This document shows positions 5,932-12,511 of a DNA stretch of 13,719 bases, piece after piece. The position numbers were made by a program, and so were the translations under genes. The notes beneath the pieces were generated by a model that had not been told where the DNA came from, ran no database searches, and was given only the letters and a program-made list of their open reading frames with translations. Source of the stretch: an uncultured Lachnospiraceae bacterium (GTDB lineage Bacteria > Bacillota > Clostridia > Lachnospirales > Lachnospiraceae); contig URDN01000055.1 in assembly GCA_900546495.1 (NCBI GenBank), positions 1-13,719 on the forward strand, given 5' to 3'. The stretch's first letter is position 1. Each line of letters starts with the position of its first letter.

Positions 5932-6918
5932 TCAGGAACAAAACTCCTGAAGCGCCTTTTTATAAGCCTCATTATCCACCAGATATCCAGTTCCATGCTC
6001 TGCCCCCTTTACCAGAAGCACCTGCTTTGGTGCCTGACAGTTTTCGGCAATTTTCACCGTCATTTCCACCGGAACATTACTGTCTTCGGTTCCATGCACC
6101 AACAGCACCGGAATTGTATTATGTTTCATCACATCCGGTACAGACAATTCCTTTAACGAATAATGTGCCAGCATACGGCTCCAGATGCCAATTGCAATAG
6201 TAAGCAGCCTTCCATTGCAATGATAAGTCGTCCGAATTCGCTTTTTGATAATATCATAGGGGGAAGAAAATGCACTGTCGGCAACGATGCCGGTAACATT
6301 TTTTGGAAGCGTCATGCTCACTTCCATAGGTTCTTCCGGGGAGCAATTGATTCGAACACGTCTGTCTTCATGGTGGGCGGTCGCCATCAGCACCGTAGAA
6401 GCTCCCATGGACAATCCTGCCAGTATAATCTTCTGATCGGTTCCGAAACGATTCGCGATATACTGTGCCCAGAGACAGCAGTCCCGGCTTTCCAACACAC
6501 CAAATCCAATGTATTTTCCTTCACTTTCACCGGCAGCACGTTGGTCAATATGTACAATTCTGTTTCCACATTCATAATACACATAAGAAGATGCAGAAAA
6601 ATCCACCTCCGGATGTGTGCGATAACCATGAAACATGAGTACCGTTCCCTTGGCGCCGGACTGATCCATCAGACGCGCATGTAATTTTAAACCATCCTCG
6701 GACTGAATGTAGATATCTTCTGCTTCCTGCTGACTGATCCAGACAATTCCTTCCTGAATCTCGTCATAATACTGATCCCAGGCGGTCCCTTTTAACGCTT
6801 CCCGGTCGTTGATATCCAATTCATGTCCACGGCAGATCGCAGTCTTGAATCCCACATATCCGATACCGATCCACCCTAGCAGGATCACTGCCACAATAAT
6901 ACATATTATCATCCACAT
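5932..6918 (-). CDS. Membrane-anchored alpha/beta hydrolase
   Basis: Serine hydrolase of the alpha/beta fold, substrate unknown. Residues 2-23 are a hydrophobic segment (MIICIIVAVILLGWIGIGYVG) that probably acts as an uncleaved N-terminal anchor. The catalytic core shows the oxyanion motif LMFHGYRTHPE (94-104), the nucleophile elbow AGLSMGAS (167-174, Ser170), the acid in VHGTEDSNVP (274-283, Asp279) and the base in GAEHGTGY (305-312, His308). The length of 328 residues fits the YqkD/Bem46-like extracellular or membrane-facing hydrolases of Firmicutes. The ribosome binding site is poor: AGGAG lies about 15 nt before the ATG. No promoter was seen, only the terminator of the preceding reductase, so expression may depend on read-through. 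A 6-bp hairpin (5932-5950) overlaps the stop and may be a weak terminator. Confidence 0.9.
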   Translation of the reverse strand: MWMIICIIVAVILLGWIGIGYVGFKTAICRGHELDINDREALKGTAWDQYYDEIQEGIVWISQQEAEDIYIQSEDGLKLHARLMDQSGAKGTVLMFHGYRTHPEVDFSASSYVYYECGNRIVHIDQRAAGESEGKYIGFGVLESRDCCLWAQYIANRFGTDQKIILAGLSMGASTVLMATAHHEDRRVRINCSPEEPMEVSMTLPKNVTGIVADSAFSSPYDIIKKRIRTTYHCNGRLLTIAIGIWSRMLAHYSLKELSVPDVMKHNTIPVLLVHGTEDSNVPVEMTVKIAENCQAPKQVLLVKGAEHGTGYLVDNEAYKKALQEFCS

Positions 6919-6946
6919 CTTATTTTTCTTTTACTCCTGTCACTGA

Positions 6947-6979
6947 TTTTTAAAAGGAAAGCAGATGTTTCCACCTGCT
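6947..6979 (-). terminator. Terminator of the aldo/keto reductase gene
   Basis: On the minus strand AGCAGGTG pairs with CATCTGCT (one G-U pair) around a GAAA tetraloop (6960-6979), followed by TTCCTTTT. It lies 41 bp after the reductase stop and just before the hydrolase gene. Confidence 0.65.
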
Positions 6980-7020
6980 CCCCTTCTTCTTTCTCTTATT
7001 TGTTTTTTATCAGATATATT

Positions 7021-8013
7021 TTAGTTTCCGGAAATCTCGTCAATCTTTCGGATCTCTTCATCCGTAAATCCTGCACTTTCAATGACTTTTATATTATCCA
7101 GAATCTGCTGCGGTTTGGATGCTCCGATCAGGACACTTGTCACAACATCATCTTTTAATACCCATTTCAGTGCCATCTGCGCCAGACTTTCACCACGCTG
7201 TTTTGCGATTTCATTCAGCGCCTGAATCTGATGAATCTTACTGTCCGTAAACTGCTCTTTTTTCAGGAAACGACCATCGGTATTGACACGGCTGTCTGCC
7301 GGAATACCATTCAGATAACGATCTGTCAGCATGCCCTGTGCCAACGGACTGAATGCAATGATTCCCTTGCCCTCTTCCTGCGCTGCCTGCTTTAAACCGT
7401 TCTGTTCAATAGTACGGTCAAAAATAGAATAACGATTCTGATTAATAACAAACGGACAATGCAGATCTCTCATGATTGCTGCCGCACGCCTCATTGTCTC
7501 ACCGTCATAATTGGAAATACCTGCATACAGTGCCTTTCCACTTTTTACCGCCTGATCCAGAGCACCCATGGTCTCCTCCAGCGGTGTATTCGGATCCATC
7601 CGATGATGATAATAAATATCCACGTAATCAAGTCCCAGTCTCTGCAGACTCTGATCCAAACTTGCCAACAGATATTTGCGACTGCCCCAGTCGCCATAGG
7701 GACCTTTCCACATATCGTAACCGGCTTTGGTACTGATGATCAGCTCGTCACGGTATGGTCGGAAATTCTCCTTCAAGAGTTTTCCGACATTTGCCTCTGC
7801 ACTGCCGTACTCCGGACCATAATTATTTGCCAGATCAAAATGTGTGATGCCATTATCAAAAGCGGTAAATACCATCTGGCGCATATTTTCGTAAACCCCG
7901 GTGTCCCCGAAATTGTGCCAGAATCCAAGGGAAACTTCCGGCAGTTTCAGACCACTGTTACCGCAACGGTTGTACACCATTTTGTCATATCTTGTCTCTT
8001 TTGCCTGATACAT
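7021..8013 (-). CDS. Aldo/keto reductase, L-glyceraldehyde 3-phosphate reductase-like
   Basis: NADPH-dependent cytoplasmic carbonyl reductase of the (beta/alpha)8 AKR family. The 330-residue sequence resembles the YghZ/AKR14 group: GLKLPEVSLGFWHNFG (21-36), GITHFDLANNYGPEYGSAE (55-73), STKAGYDMWKGPYGDWGSRK (94-113) and DYVDIYYHHRMDPNTPLEET (129-148). The catalytic tetrad would be Asp60, Tyr65, Lys96 and His137. The NADP-binding end includes FSPLAQGMLTDRY and VLIGASKPQQI. E. coli YghZ reduces L-glyceraldehyde 3-phosphate and methylglyoxal, and a similar detoxifying role is likely but not proved. The ATG has AGGAGG upstream. The promoter at 8055-8084 begins only 4 bp from the repeat element at 8088-8323, and a terminator follows at 6947-6979. 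Confidence 0.93.
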   Translation of the reverse strand: MYQAKETRYDKMVYNRCGNSGLKLPEVSLGFWHNFGDTGVYENMRQMVFTAFDNGITHFDLANNYGPEYGSAEANVGKLLKENFRPYRDELIISTKAGYDMWKGPYGDWGSRKYLLASLDQSLQRLGLDYVDIYYHHRMDPNTPLEETMGALDQAVKSGKALYAGISNYDGETMRRAAAIMRDLHCPFVINQNRYSIFDRTIEQNGLKQAAQEEGKGIIAFSPLAQGMLTDRYLNGIPADSRVNTDGRFLKKEQFTDSKIHQIQALNEIAKQRGESLAQMALKWVLKDDVVTSVLIGASKPQQILDNIKVIESAGFTDEEIRKIDEISGN

Positions 8014-8054
8014 GATACGCTCCTCCTCATGATAACTTTTGCTCTATGTCAGAC

Positions 8055-8084
8055 ATTGTACCACTGGAACGGTATTTTTGCCAG
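8055..8084 (-). promoter_or_regulatory. Probable promoter of the aldo/keto reductase gene
   Basis: On the minus strand TACAAT (8055-8060) is preceded by TGG, an extended -10, and lies 18 bp after CTGGCA (8079-8084). The -35 box ends 4 bp from the palindromic repeat, so the insertion defines the upstream promoter context. Confidence 0.55.
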
Positions 8085-8087
8085 CTG

Positions 8088-8323
8088 AATTCTTGTTTGT
8101 CGTTTAAGGCATAAATGAAATGAACTCCAAAAAAGAATAGTTGGAAAATTTTAGTTGTGTCTGTTGTGTCTAGCCCGACCGCGTGAGTGTGTTTGAACCC
8201 GCCGGTTTTGCGGGTGAGTTCGCGGGAGCGGTCGGAGATAAGCAACGCAACAGACACAGAAAATTTTTCATGTTCTTTTTGGAGTTCATTTCATTTTGCC
8301 CTTTACAACGACAAACAAGATTT
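8088..8323. mobile_element. 236-bp MITE-like palindromic repeat element
   Basis: The two ends are long imperfect inverted repeats. Reading inward from each end, both arms show CTTGTTTGTCGTT, then the shared block AAATGAAATGAACTCCAAAA, then GTGTCTGTTG and CCGACCGC, with small indels between. The arms together cover nearly the whole element, and a GC-rich hairpin (ACCCGC/GCGGGT, 8197-8215) sits at the centre. The outer 22 bp (8088-8109) recur exactly at 13667-13688, so this is a dispersed repeat and not a single hairpin. It has no coding capacity that I can support. It lies between the AEC permease stop, whose TAA overlaps its last bases, and the reductase promoter, and accounts for nearly all of the 308-bp gap. 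Target duplications are unclear: AATT on the left and ATTT on the right. Confidence 0.8.
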
Positions 8324-9254
8324 ACGCACCGAGCAACACCGCCATGATCGGTATCGTCACCAGTGACACGATGGTAGAAATCGCCACACCAATAGATGCC
8401 GACCGACTCTGTCTCGGATAAGGTGCTGCCCCCATGGCAACAAGGGACGCTACCGGCATGCCTGCACCGATGGTACAGATATTGATCAGTGTCACGTCTT
8501 TTGTAACCAGATGCATAAATAACCACACAATCACTGGCATCACTGCCAGACGGATTGGAAGCATCGGCCAGATTGCTTTTTCTTTTTTGATATCACCAAG
8601 AGATGCAGCCGCCATGGACGCACCGATGATGATCATTGACAACGGTGTCGTGATATTTCCGACAAATCCAACACAGGCATAAAAAATATCCGGCATCGGA
8701 ATATTGGCAAAATAAATAACCAGTGACGCAACGGAAGCAATGATTCCATTATTGATAAAACTGCGGAGATTCAATTTTTCCTTTACAAAGTTTCCGGACG
8801 CGATAGCCGCATCTTTTTTCAACAAATGCAGTCCCATGGAGAAAAACAGAATACTGAACGGCATGTTAAAAATTGTGATATAAAAAATCGCGCTGTCGCC
8901 ATACAGAGCCTGCACAACCGGATACCCCATGAAAGAATTGTTTGAAAAAATAAGCATACACATGTATGTTCCACGCAGATGTGCCGGCACACGCATAATT
9001 TTTGTAATGATCCAGGCCATGATTGGGAAGATCACATACATTACCACACCTGCCAGAAACAGTTTCAATACCATACCGGTATCGTCGTGTGACACCGTGG
9101 AAAGACTGTTTAAAATAATGCATGGACAGGTGATCTGCACGATCATACTGGAAAGTTTTGCATTTACTTCTTTGGTCAATATATTCTTCTTAAACAAATA
9201 GAAACCAATCAGCATTGCAATTAATAATTTACACATCGTAGTTACAATTGTCAT
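8322..9254 (-). CDS. AEC-family (auxin efflux carrier-like) permease
   Basis: Integral membrane transporter of the AEC family, which in bacteria exports or takes up small organic acids such as malate or malonate; the substrate here is unknown. The 310 residues contain about ten hydrophobic segments, including roughly 7-21, 36-52, 64-84, 121-142, 168-184, 191-214, 228-249 and 286-308. Family-like motifs are CPCIILNSLS (43-52), LIFSNNSFMGYPVVQ (101-115), TPLSMIIIGASMA (203-215) and GAGMPVASLVAMGAA (263-277). The stretch PYPRQSRSAS (278-287) differs from the YG-acidic pattern I expect there, but the frame is intact. GGGAG lies 9 nt before the ATG, and the promoter is at 9351-9379. The stop codon abuts the palindromic repeat. 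It is divergent from mscL. Confidence 0.9.
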   Translation of the reverse strand: MTIVTTMCKLLIAMLIGFYLFKKNILTKEVNAKLSSMIVQITCPCIILNSLSTVSHDDTGMVLKLFLAGVVMYVIFPIMAWIITKIMRVPAHLRGTYMCMLIFSNNSFMGYPVVQALYGDSAIFYITIFNMPFSILFFSMGLHLLKKDAAIASGNFVKEKLNLRSFINNGIIASVASLVIYFANIPMPDIFYACVGFVGNITTPLSMIIIGASMAAASLGDIKKEKAIWPMLPIRLAVMPVIVWLFMHLVTKDVTLINICTIGAGMPVASLVAMGAAPYPRQSRSASIGVAISTIVSLVTIPIMAVLLGA

Positions 9255-9274
9255 AGTTTTATGCTCCCGTTTCC

Positions 9275-9295
9275 GACAGCCATTGATCTGCTGTC
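9275..9295 (-). promoter_or_regulatory. Hairpin in the AEC permease leader
   Basis: GACAGC (9275-9280) pairs exactly with GCTGTC (9290-9295) around a 9-base loop. It ends just upstream of the AEC ribosome binding site and may be a translation or binding element. Confidence 0.3.
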
Positions 9296-9306
9296 AAATC
9301 TCACTC

Positions 9307-9319
9307 TTTAATAATTAAA
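9307..9319. promoter_or_regulatory. Perfect 6-1-6 AT palindrome in the AEC leader
   Basis: TTTAAT and ATTAAA around a single A form an exact palindrome, in shape like Fur/PerR-family half-sites but not matching their consensus. It lies downstream of the predicted AEC transcription start. It could be an operator or chance in AT-rich DNA. Confidence 0.25.
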
Positions 9320-9350
9320 ATCATATATTATGCATTATTTTCTGACATCA

Positions 9351-9379
9351 AGTGTAGCACAGCGTTTGCTATTTGTCAT
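9351..9379 (-). promoter_or_regulatory. Probable promoter of the AEC permease gene
   Basis: On the minus strand ATGACA (9374-9379) is followed after 17 bp by TACACT (9351-9356), preceded by TGC, an extended -10. The leader would be about 90 nt. Confidence 0.6.
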
Positions 9380-9460
9380 CACTAATTCTGGTCTTACCAG
9401 TTGTATAACTATATTTTCCACAATTTGCTCAGAAAATGCCATATTTTCGCGCTTCTCTTG

Positions 9461-9489
9461 TACACAAAGCCAATAACCTATGATATACT
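9461..9489 (+). promoter_or_regulatory. Probable mscL promoter
   Basis: TATACT (9484-9489) with a TGA extended -10 lies 17 bp after TACACA (9461-9466). A second extended -10-like sequence, TGGTATTAT, follows at 9492-9500. The mscL leader would be about 130 nt. Confidence 0.45.
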
Positions 9490-9556
9490 ATTGGTATTAT
9501 AGTTGCGATAATCTTTGTAAAGCGGACATTCACAATCTGCTTTCACTACTTGCTCA

Positions 9557-9588
9557 TGAACGCAGTTGCTTTGCTTATTCTGCATTCA
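9557..9588. repeat. Hairpin in the mscL leader sharing a motif with the left-end element
   Basis: TGAACGCAG (9557-9565) pairs with CTGCATTCA (9580-9588) with one mismatch. The right arm and its flank (9573-9590) match 78-95, at the edge of the left-end hairpin, in 17 of 18 positions. It may be a relic of the same element family, or chance. Confidence 0.35.
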
Positions 9589-9624
9589 AATCACATCGCC
9601 ATACATAAGGAGGGTATGTAAGAT

Positions 9625-10095
9625 ATGAAAAAATTCATTCAGGAATTCAAAGAGTTTGCCCTGAAAGGCAACATGATGGATCTTGCCATTGGTATGATCA
9701 TCGGCAGTGCATTTACCGGCATCGTAAATTCTCTGGTAAATGACATCATCAATCCTATTCTCGGAATTTTCACAGGAAAGATCGATTTTTCCAATCTGTT
9801 TATTACCCTGGACGGTTCCCATTATGAAACGTTAGACGCCGCGGAAAAAGCAGGTGCCGCTGTATTCAAATATGGCTCCTTCATTTCCAATGTGATCAAC
9901 TTTATCATCATGGCACTGGTTGTTTTCTGTATCGTGAAGTTTTTAAACAAACTGCGGAAACCGGCAACGAAAACTCCGGCAGAACCGACCACAAAGAAAT
10001 GTCCATACTGTATGTCTGAGATCAGCATCGAGGCAACACGCTGTCCGAACTGTACTTCCTCTCTCATCGATGTGGACGCAAAAGAATTATCATAA
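9625..10095 (+). CDS. mscL: Large-conductance mechanosensitive channel with zinc-ribbon tail
   Basis: Homo-oligomeric membrane channel that opens under high membrane tension to release solutes on hypo-osmotic shock. The N-terminal MKKFIQEFKEFALKGNMMDL is a typical MscL start, followed by TM1 (about 19-47, with AIGMIIGSAFTGIVNSLVND) and TM2 (about 84-108). The final part departs from the usual charged C-terminal helix: after a Pro/Thr linker it carries KKCPYCMSEISIEATRCPNC, with cysteines at 126, 129, 140 and 143 in a zinc-ribbon CX2C-CX2C arrangement. At 156 residues it is slightly longer than typical MscL. AAGGAGG lies 11 nt before the ATG. It has its own promoter (9461-9489) and terminator (10108-10155). 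The tail would face the cytoplasm. Confidence 0.95.
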   Translation: MKKFIQEFKEFALKGNMMDLAIGMIIGSAFTGIVNSLVNDIINPILGIFTGKIDFSNLFITLDGSHYETLDAAEKAGAAVFKYGSFISNVINFIIMALVVFCIVKFLNKLRKPATKTPAEPTTKKCPYCMSEISIEATRCPNCTSSLIDVDAKELS

Positions 10096-10107
10096 GTATT
10101 GTCATAA

Positions 10108-10155
10108 AGTCTGTATCTGTCCGGCAAAATGGCTCTGCGCAGATAGAGACTTTTT
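10108..10155 (+). terminator. Rho-independent terminator of mscL
   Basis: AGTCT-G-TATCTG (10108-10119) pairs with CAGATA-G-AGACT (10140-10151) with one mismatch, followed by TTTTT. It lies 12 bp after the mscL stop and separates it from the amylase gene. Confidence 0.85.
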
Positions 10156-10205
10156 ATACAGGTTTTACAATTAAAAATGAGTATTAAGAAATGAGGGCTT
10201 GAATT

Positions 10206-11516
10206 ATGTGGGCTTACGAAAGTGTATTTTATCAAATTTATCCATTGGGCTTCTGCGGAGCACCTTTTGAAAATGACGGTGTACTGACACCTCGCATCCG
10301 GAAGGTCATCGACTGGATTCCACACATCAAAAATCTCGGTGCGAATGCCATTTATTTTTCACCGGTATTTGAATCTGATACGCATGGATACAATACCAGA
10401 AATTTTCGGAAAATTGATGTGCGTCTGGGCACAAACGAAGATTTTGCCGATGTCTGCCAGGCATTGCACAAGGAGGGAATCAAAGTCGTACTGGACGGTG
10501 TGTTCAATCATGTCGGTCGTGGATTCTGGGCATTTCAGGATGTGCTGGAAAAACGCTGGGATTCCCCGTACAAAGACTGGTTTCATATCAGTTTTGACGG
10601 CAATTCCAACTACAATGACGGGCTCTGGTATGAGGGCTGGGAAGGCAATTATGACCTCGTAAAATTAAACCTCTGTCACCCAGATGTCAAACAACATATT
10701 TTTGACAGCATCCGAAGCTGGGTGAAGGAATTTGATATCGACGGTCTGCGTCTGGATGTTGCCTACTGTCTGGATGAAAATTTTGTCCGGGAACTCCGGG
10801 CTTTCTGTGACAGTCTGAAACCTGACTTCTTCCTGGTAGGTGAAATGCTTCACGGTGATTACAACCGCCTGATGAACGATTCCATGCTGCATTCTGCCAC
10901 AAACTATGAGTGCTACAAGGGACTGTTCTCCAGCTTCAACTCCATGAATATGTTTGAGATCGTACACTCTCTCCTGCGTCAGTTCGGTCCGGAAAACTGG
11001 ACACTTTACCGCGGCAAACATTTGCTCTGCTTTGTAGACAATCACGATGTCAGCCGTATTGCCAGCAATCTGACCAATGAGTATCATCTTCCGCTGATCT
11101 ATGCCCTTTGTTTTGGTATGCCGGGTATCCCATGCGTCTACTACGGAAGCGAATGGGGTGCAAAAGCAAACAAAAGTGACGGTGATCCGGCATTACGCGC
11201 CTGCTTCGACGCGCCAATAGAAAATGATCTGACCACATGGATTTCCAAACTTGCTGTTGCAAAAAAAGGAAGCAATGCGTTAAATTACGGTGATTTCCGT
11301 TCTGTTGTACTGACAAACCGTCAGTGCATTTTTGAGCGAAAAACAGATTCTGAACGTGTTCTGGTTGCCATCAATGCAGATGGTGAACCGTATACCGCTC
11401 ATTTTGATGCCGGATGTGGTACTGCCGTTGATCTAATCACCGGAAACAAACATGATTTCGGTGGTGGCAGTGAACTTCCGCCGTACAGCGCATTTTTCTG
11501 GAAATGTGAACATTAA
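10206..11516 (+). CDS. GH13 alpha-amylase family glycosidase, cytoplasmic
   Basis: Hydrolyses or rearranges alpha-1,4 (possibly alpha-1,6) glucans or maltodextrins. The 436-residue protein begins directly with the TIM barrel (YESVFYQIYPLGFCG, 4-18) and lacks a signal peptide, so it acts in the cytoplasm. The four GH13 regions are DGVFNHVG (97-104), GLRLDVAY (180-187, nucleophile Asp184), LVGEML (210-215, acid/base Glu213) and FVDNHDVSR (276-284, Asp281). FGMPGIPCVYYGSEWG (303-318) is also typical. A short beta-sandwich C domain follows. It lacks the N-terminal domain of neopullulanases and cyclomaltodextrinases, though the barrel resembles that group, so exact specificity is open. A modest GAGGG precedes the ATG. 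No promoter was seen in the short gap after the mscL terminator. A strong terminator follows at 11546-11597. Confidence 0.93.
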   Translation: MWAYESVFYQIYPLGFCGAPFENDGVLTPRIRKVIDWIPHIKNLGANAIYFSPVFESDTHGYNTRNFRKIDVRLGTNEDFADVCQALHKEGIKVVLDGVFNHVGRGFWAFQDVLEKRWDSPYKDWFHISFDGNSNYNDGLWYEGWEGNYDLVKLNLCHPDVKQHIFDSIRSWVKEFDIDGLRLDVAYCLDENFVRELRAFCDSLKPDFFLVGEMLHGDYNRLMNDSMLHSATNYECYKGLFSSFNSMNMFEIVHSLLRQFGPENWTLYRGKHLLCFVDNHDVSRIASNLTNEYHLPLIYALCFGMPGIPCVYYGSEWGAKANKSDGDPALRACFDAPIENDLTTWISKLAVAKKGSNALNYGDFRSVVLTNRQCIFERKTDSERVLVAINADGEPYTAHFDAGCGTAVDLITGNKHDFGGGSELPPYSAFFWKCEH

Positions 11517-11545
11517 TTATTCCGGAATTTAATCATCAAATAGCC

Positions 11546-11597
11546 AAAAGACAGATTTGCCTCTATCTCAAACAATAGAAACAAATCTGTCTTTTTA
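11546..11597 (+). terminator. Strong terminator after the amylase gene, probably bidirectional
   Basis: AAAAGACAGATTTG (11546-11559) pairs perfectly over 14 bp with CAAATCTGTCTTTT (11582-11595), with a T run on the plus strand. On the minus strand the stem also ends in CTTTT, so it can serve the convergent NUDIX gene. The 205 bp from 11598 to 11802 hold no supportable gene, only an imperfect direct repeat (11682-11702 and 11741-11760). Confidence 0.9.
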
Positions 11598-11802
11598 TTA
11601 TTTCTTTGCATTATATCCTTATATCATTTGGCCTGTATTTTTTACACTTCATGCTCATACTCAAATATCAGATTTATGCCAGACCAACCATAGACATGAT
11701 CTCCGATTTACAGAATCTGTCAGTTCAAAGTAATTTGATTGATCAACCATGGTCATATCTTATCCCTTTGCCTTACACAAAGCGCAAGTACTTTTTTCAC
11801 CT

Positions 11803-12261
11803 TTATGAAAAAAATTTCCACTTCGCCAATCTTTCCCCTTCATACTCGACTTTTAACGAAAAAAATGCCGGATTTCCAGATAGCAGACGTTCTAAAAACA
11901 GATGATCGCCTTCCCAGGTTGGAAGCGATAACACCGCTTCCTTGCCTACCCATTCTAGGGTACCCTCGTTACACTCAATCAAATCGCCCTCAAATTCCGT
12001 TGCAGTAAAAAGATGCATATATTCATCTTCCCATTCATCCGAACAGAACGTTACAATCCCGCGAAACTGATATTTCGTCAGAGTCAGCCCCGTTTCCTCT
12101 TTTACTTCACGGATCACACACTCATCCGGTGATTCTCCTGGCTCAAACTTTCCGCCGACACCGATCCATTTGTCATGATTCTCGTCATTTTTCTTTTTCG
12201 TTCGGTGAAGCATCAGGTATTTTTCATCTTTTTCTATGTAACATAACGTTGTAAGACGCAT
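11803..12261 (-). CDS. NUDIX hydrolase, probable 8-oxo-dGTP diphosphatase
   Basis: Hydrolyses a nucleoside diphosphate-linked substrate, probably an oxidised purine nucleotide such as 8-oxo-dGTP. The full NUDIX box GX5EX7REUXEEXGU is present from Gly37 to Leu59 (GKFEPGES...REVKEETGL), with the metal-binding glutamates REVKEE at 51-56. The N-terminus, TTLCYIEKDEKYLMLHRTKK (4-23), followed by DKWIGVGGKFEPGE, is characteristic of the MutT/MTH1-like group widespread in Firmicutes. The length of 152 residues is normal. AGGAG lies 7 nt before the ATG. A promoter at 12446-12474 gives a leader of about 180 nt containing the dyad at 12414-12436. It is convergent with the amylase and divergent from mobA-mobB. 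The exact substrate is inferred only from family resemblance. Confidence 0.92.
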   Translation of the reverse strand: MRLTTLCYIEKDEKYLMLHRTKKKNDENHDKWIGVGGKFEPGESPDECVIREVKEETGLTLTKYQFRGIVTFCSDEWEDEYMHLFTATEFEGDLIECNEGTLEWVGKEAVLSLPTWEGDHLFLERLLSGNPAFFSLKVEYEGERLAKWKFFS

Positions 12262-12413
12262 AATTTTCTCCTACCTGTAAATTTAAATTGCTATAAGTAA
12301 TTGTAAAGTACAAACTCTCCCATTTTTCTATTGCTTTTTATTCATCATTTGGAATATACTCGATATATGAGCTTCCGAATTTCTGAAACCTTATGGTTCT
12401 AAAGATACTTGTA

Positions 12414-12436
12414 CAGTTATACAGGAATCATAACTG
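12414..12436. promoter_or_regulatory. 23-bp dyad in the NUDIX/mobA-mobB intergenic region
   Basis: CAGTTAT (12414-12420) and ATAACTG (12430-12436) form an exact inverted repeat with a 9-base centre. It begins about 10 bp after the NUDIX -10 box, over the predicted transcription start, where a repressor would block transcription. It lies 76 bp upstream of the mobA-mobB start. Confidence 0.4.
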
Positions 12437-12445
12437 CGTGAACTT

Positions 12446-12474
12446 AGGATAGCACAAAAGAATATTTCTTTCAA
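12446..12474 (-). promoter_or_regulatory. Probable promoter of the NUDIX gene
   Basis: On the minus strand TTGAAA (12469-12474) is followed after 17 bp by TATCCT (12446-12451). The -35 box is one base from consensus and the -10 box two. No equally good plus-strand promoter was found for mobA-mobB in this 250-bp gap. Confidence 0.55.
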
Positions 12475-12511
12475 TTATTTTTTATTTGAACGAATCAAGG
12501 AGATTCATCAT

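Larger units (their letters stand above)
9255..9624. other. Divergent intergenic region between the AEC permease and mscL
   Basis: A 370-bp stretch with no supportable gene. It holds the AEC promoter (9351-9379, minus), the mscL promoter (9461-9489, plus), a perfect TTTAAT-A-ATTAAA palindrome (9307-9319), a GACAGC/GCTGTC hairpin (9275-9295) in the AEC leader, and a hairpin at 9557-9588 that shares an 18-base motif with position 78-95. Confidence 0.6.

Noticed and set aside
8391..8440. Possible compensated frameshift in the AEC permease (another frame reads SETES near the usual family motif)
   Set aside because: The main frame is uninterrupted and resumes normal family sequence on both sides. 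Two compensating indels would be needed, so natural divergence is simpler.
8027..8526. Overlapping minus-strand open frames through the palindromic element and into the AEC gene
   Set aside because: They are shadows of the AEC permease and of the GC-rich element centre, with no ribosome binding site or family resemblance.
11682..11760. Imperfect direct repeat (GACCAACCATAG and GATCAACCATGG, 59 bp apart)
   Set aside because: Only about 13 of 16 positions match and no third copy is present. It is not an array or a clear element.
11606..12008. Plus-strand open frames of 99 and 89 codons between the amylase and NUDIX genes
   Set aside because: They run into the NUDIX gene antisense, lack a ribosome binding site and follow a strong terminator.
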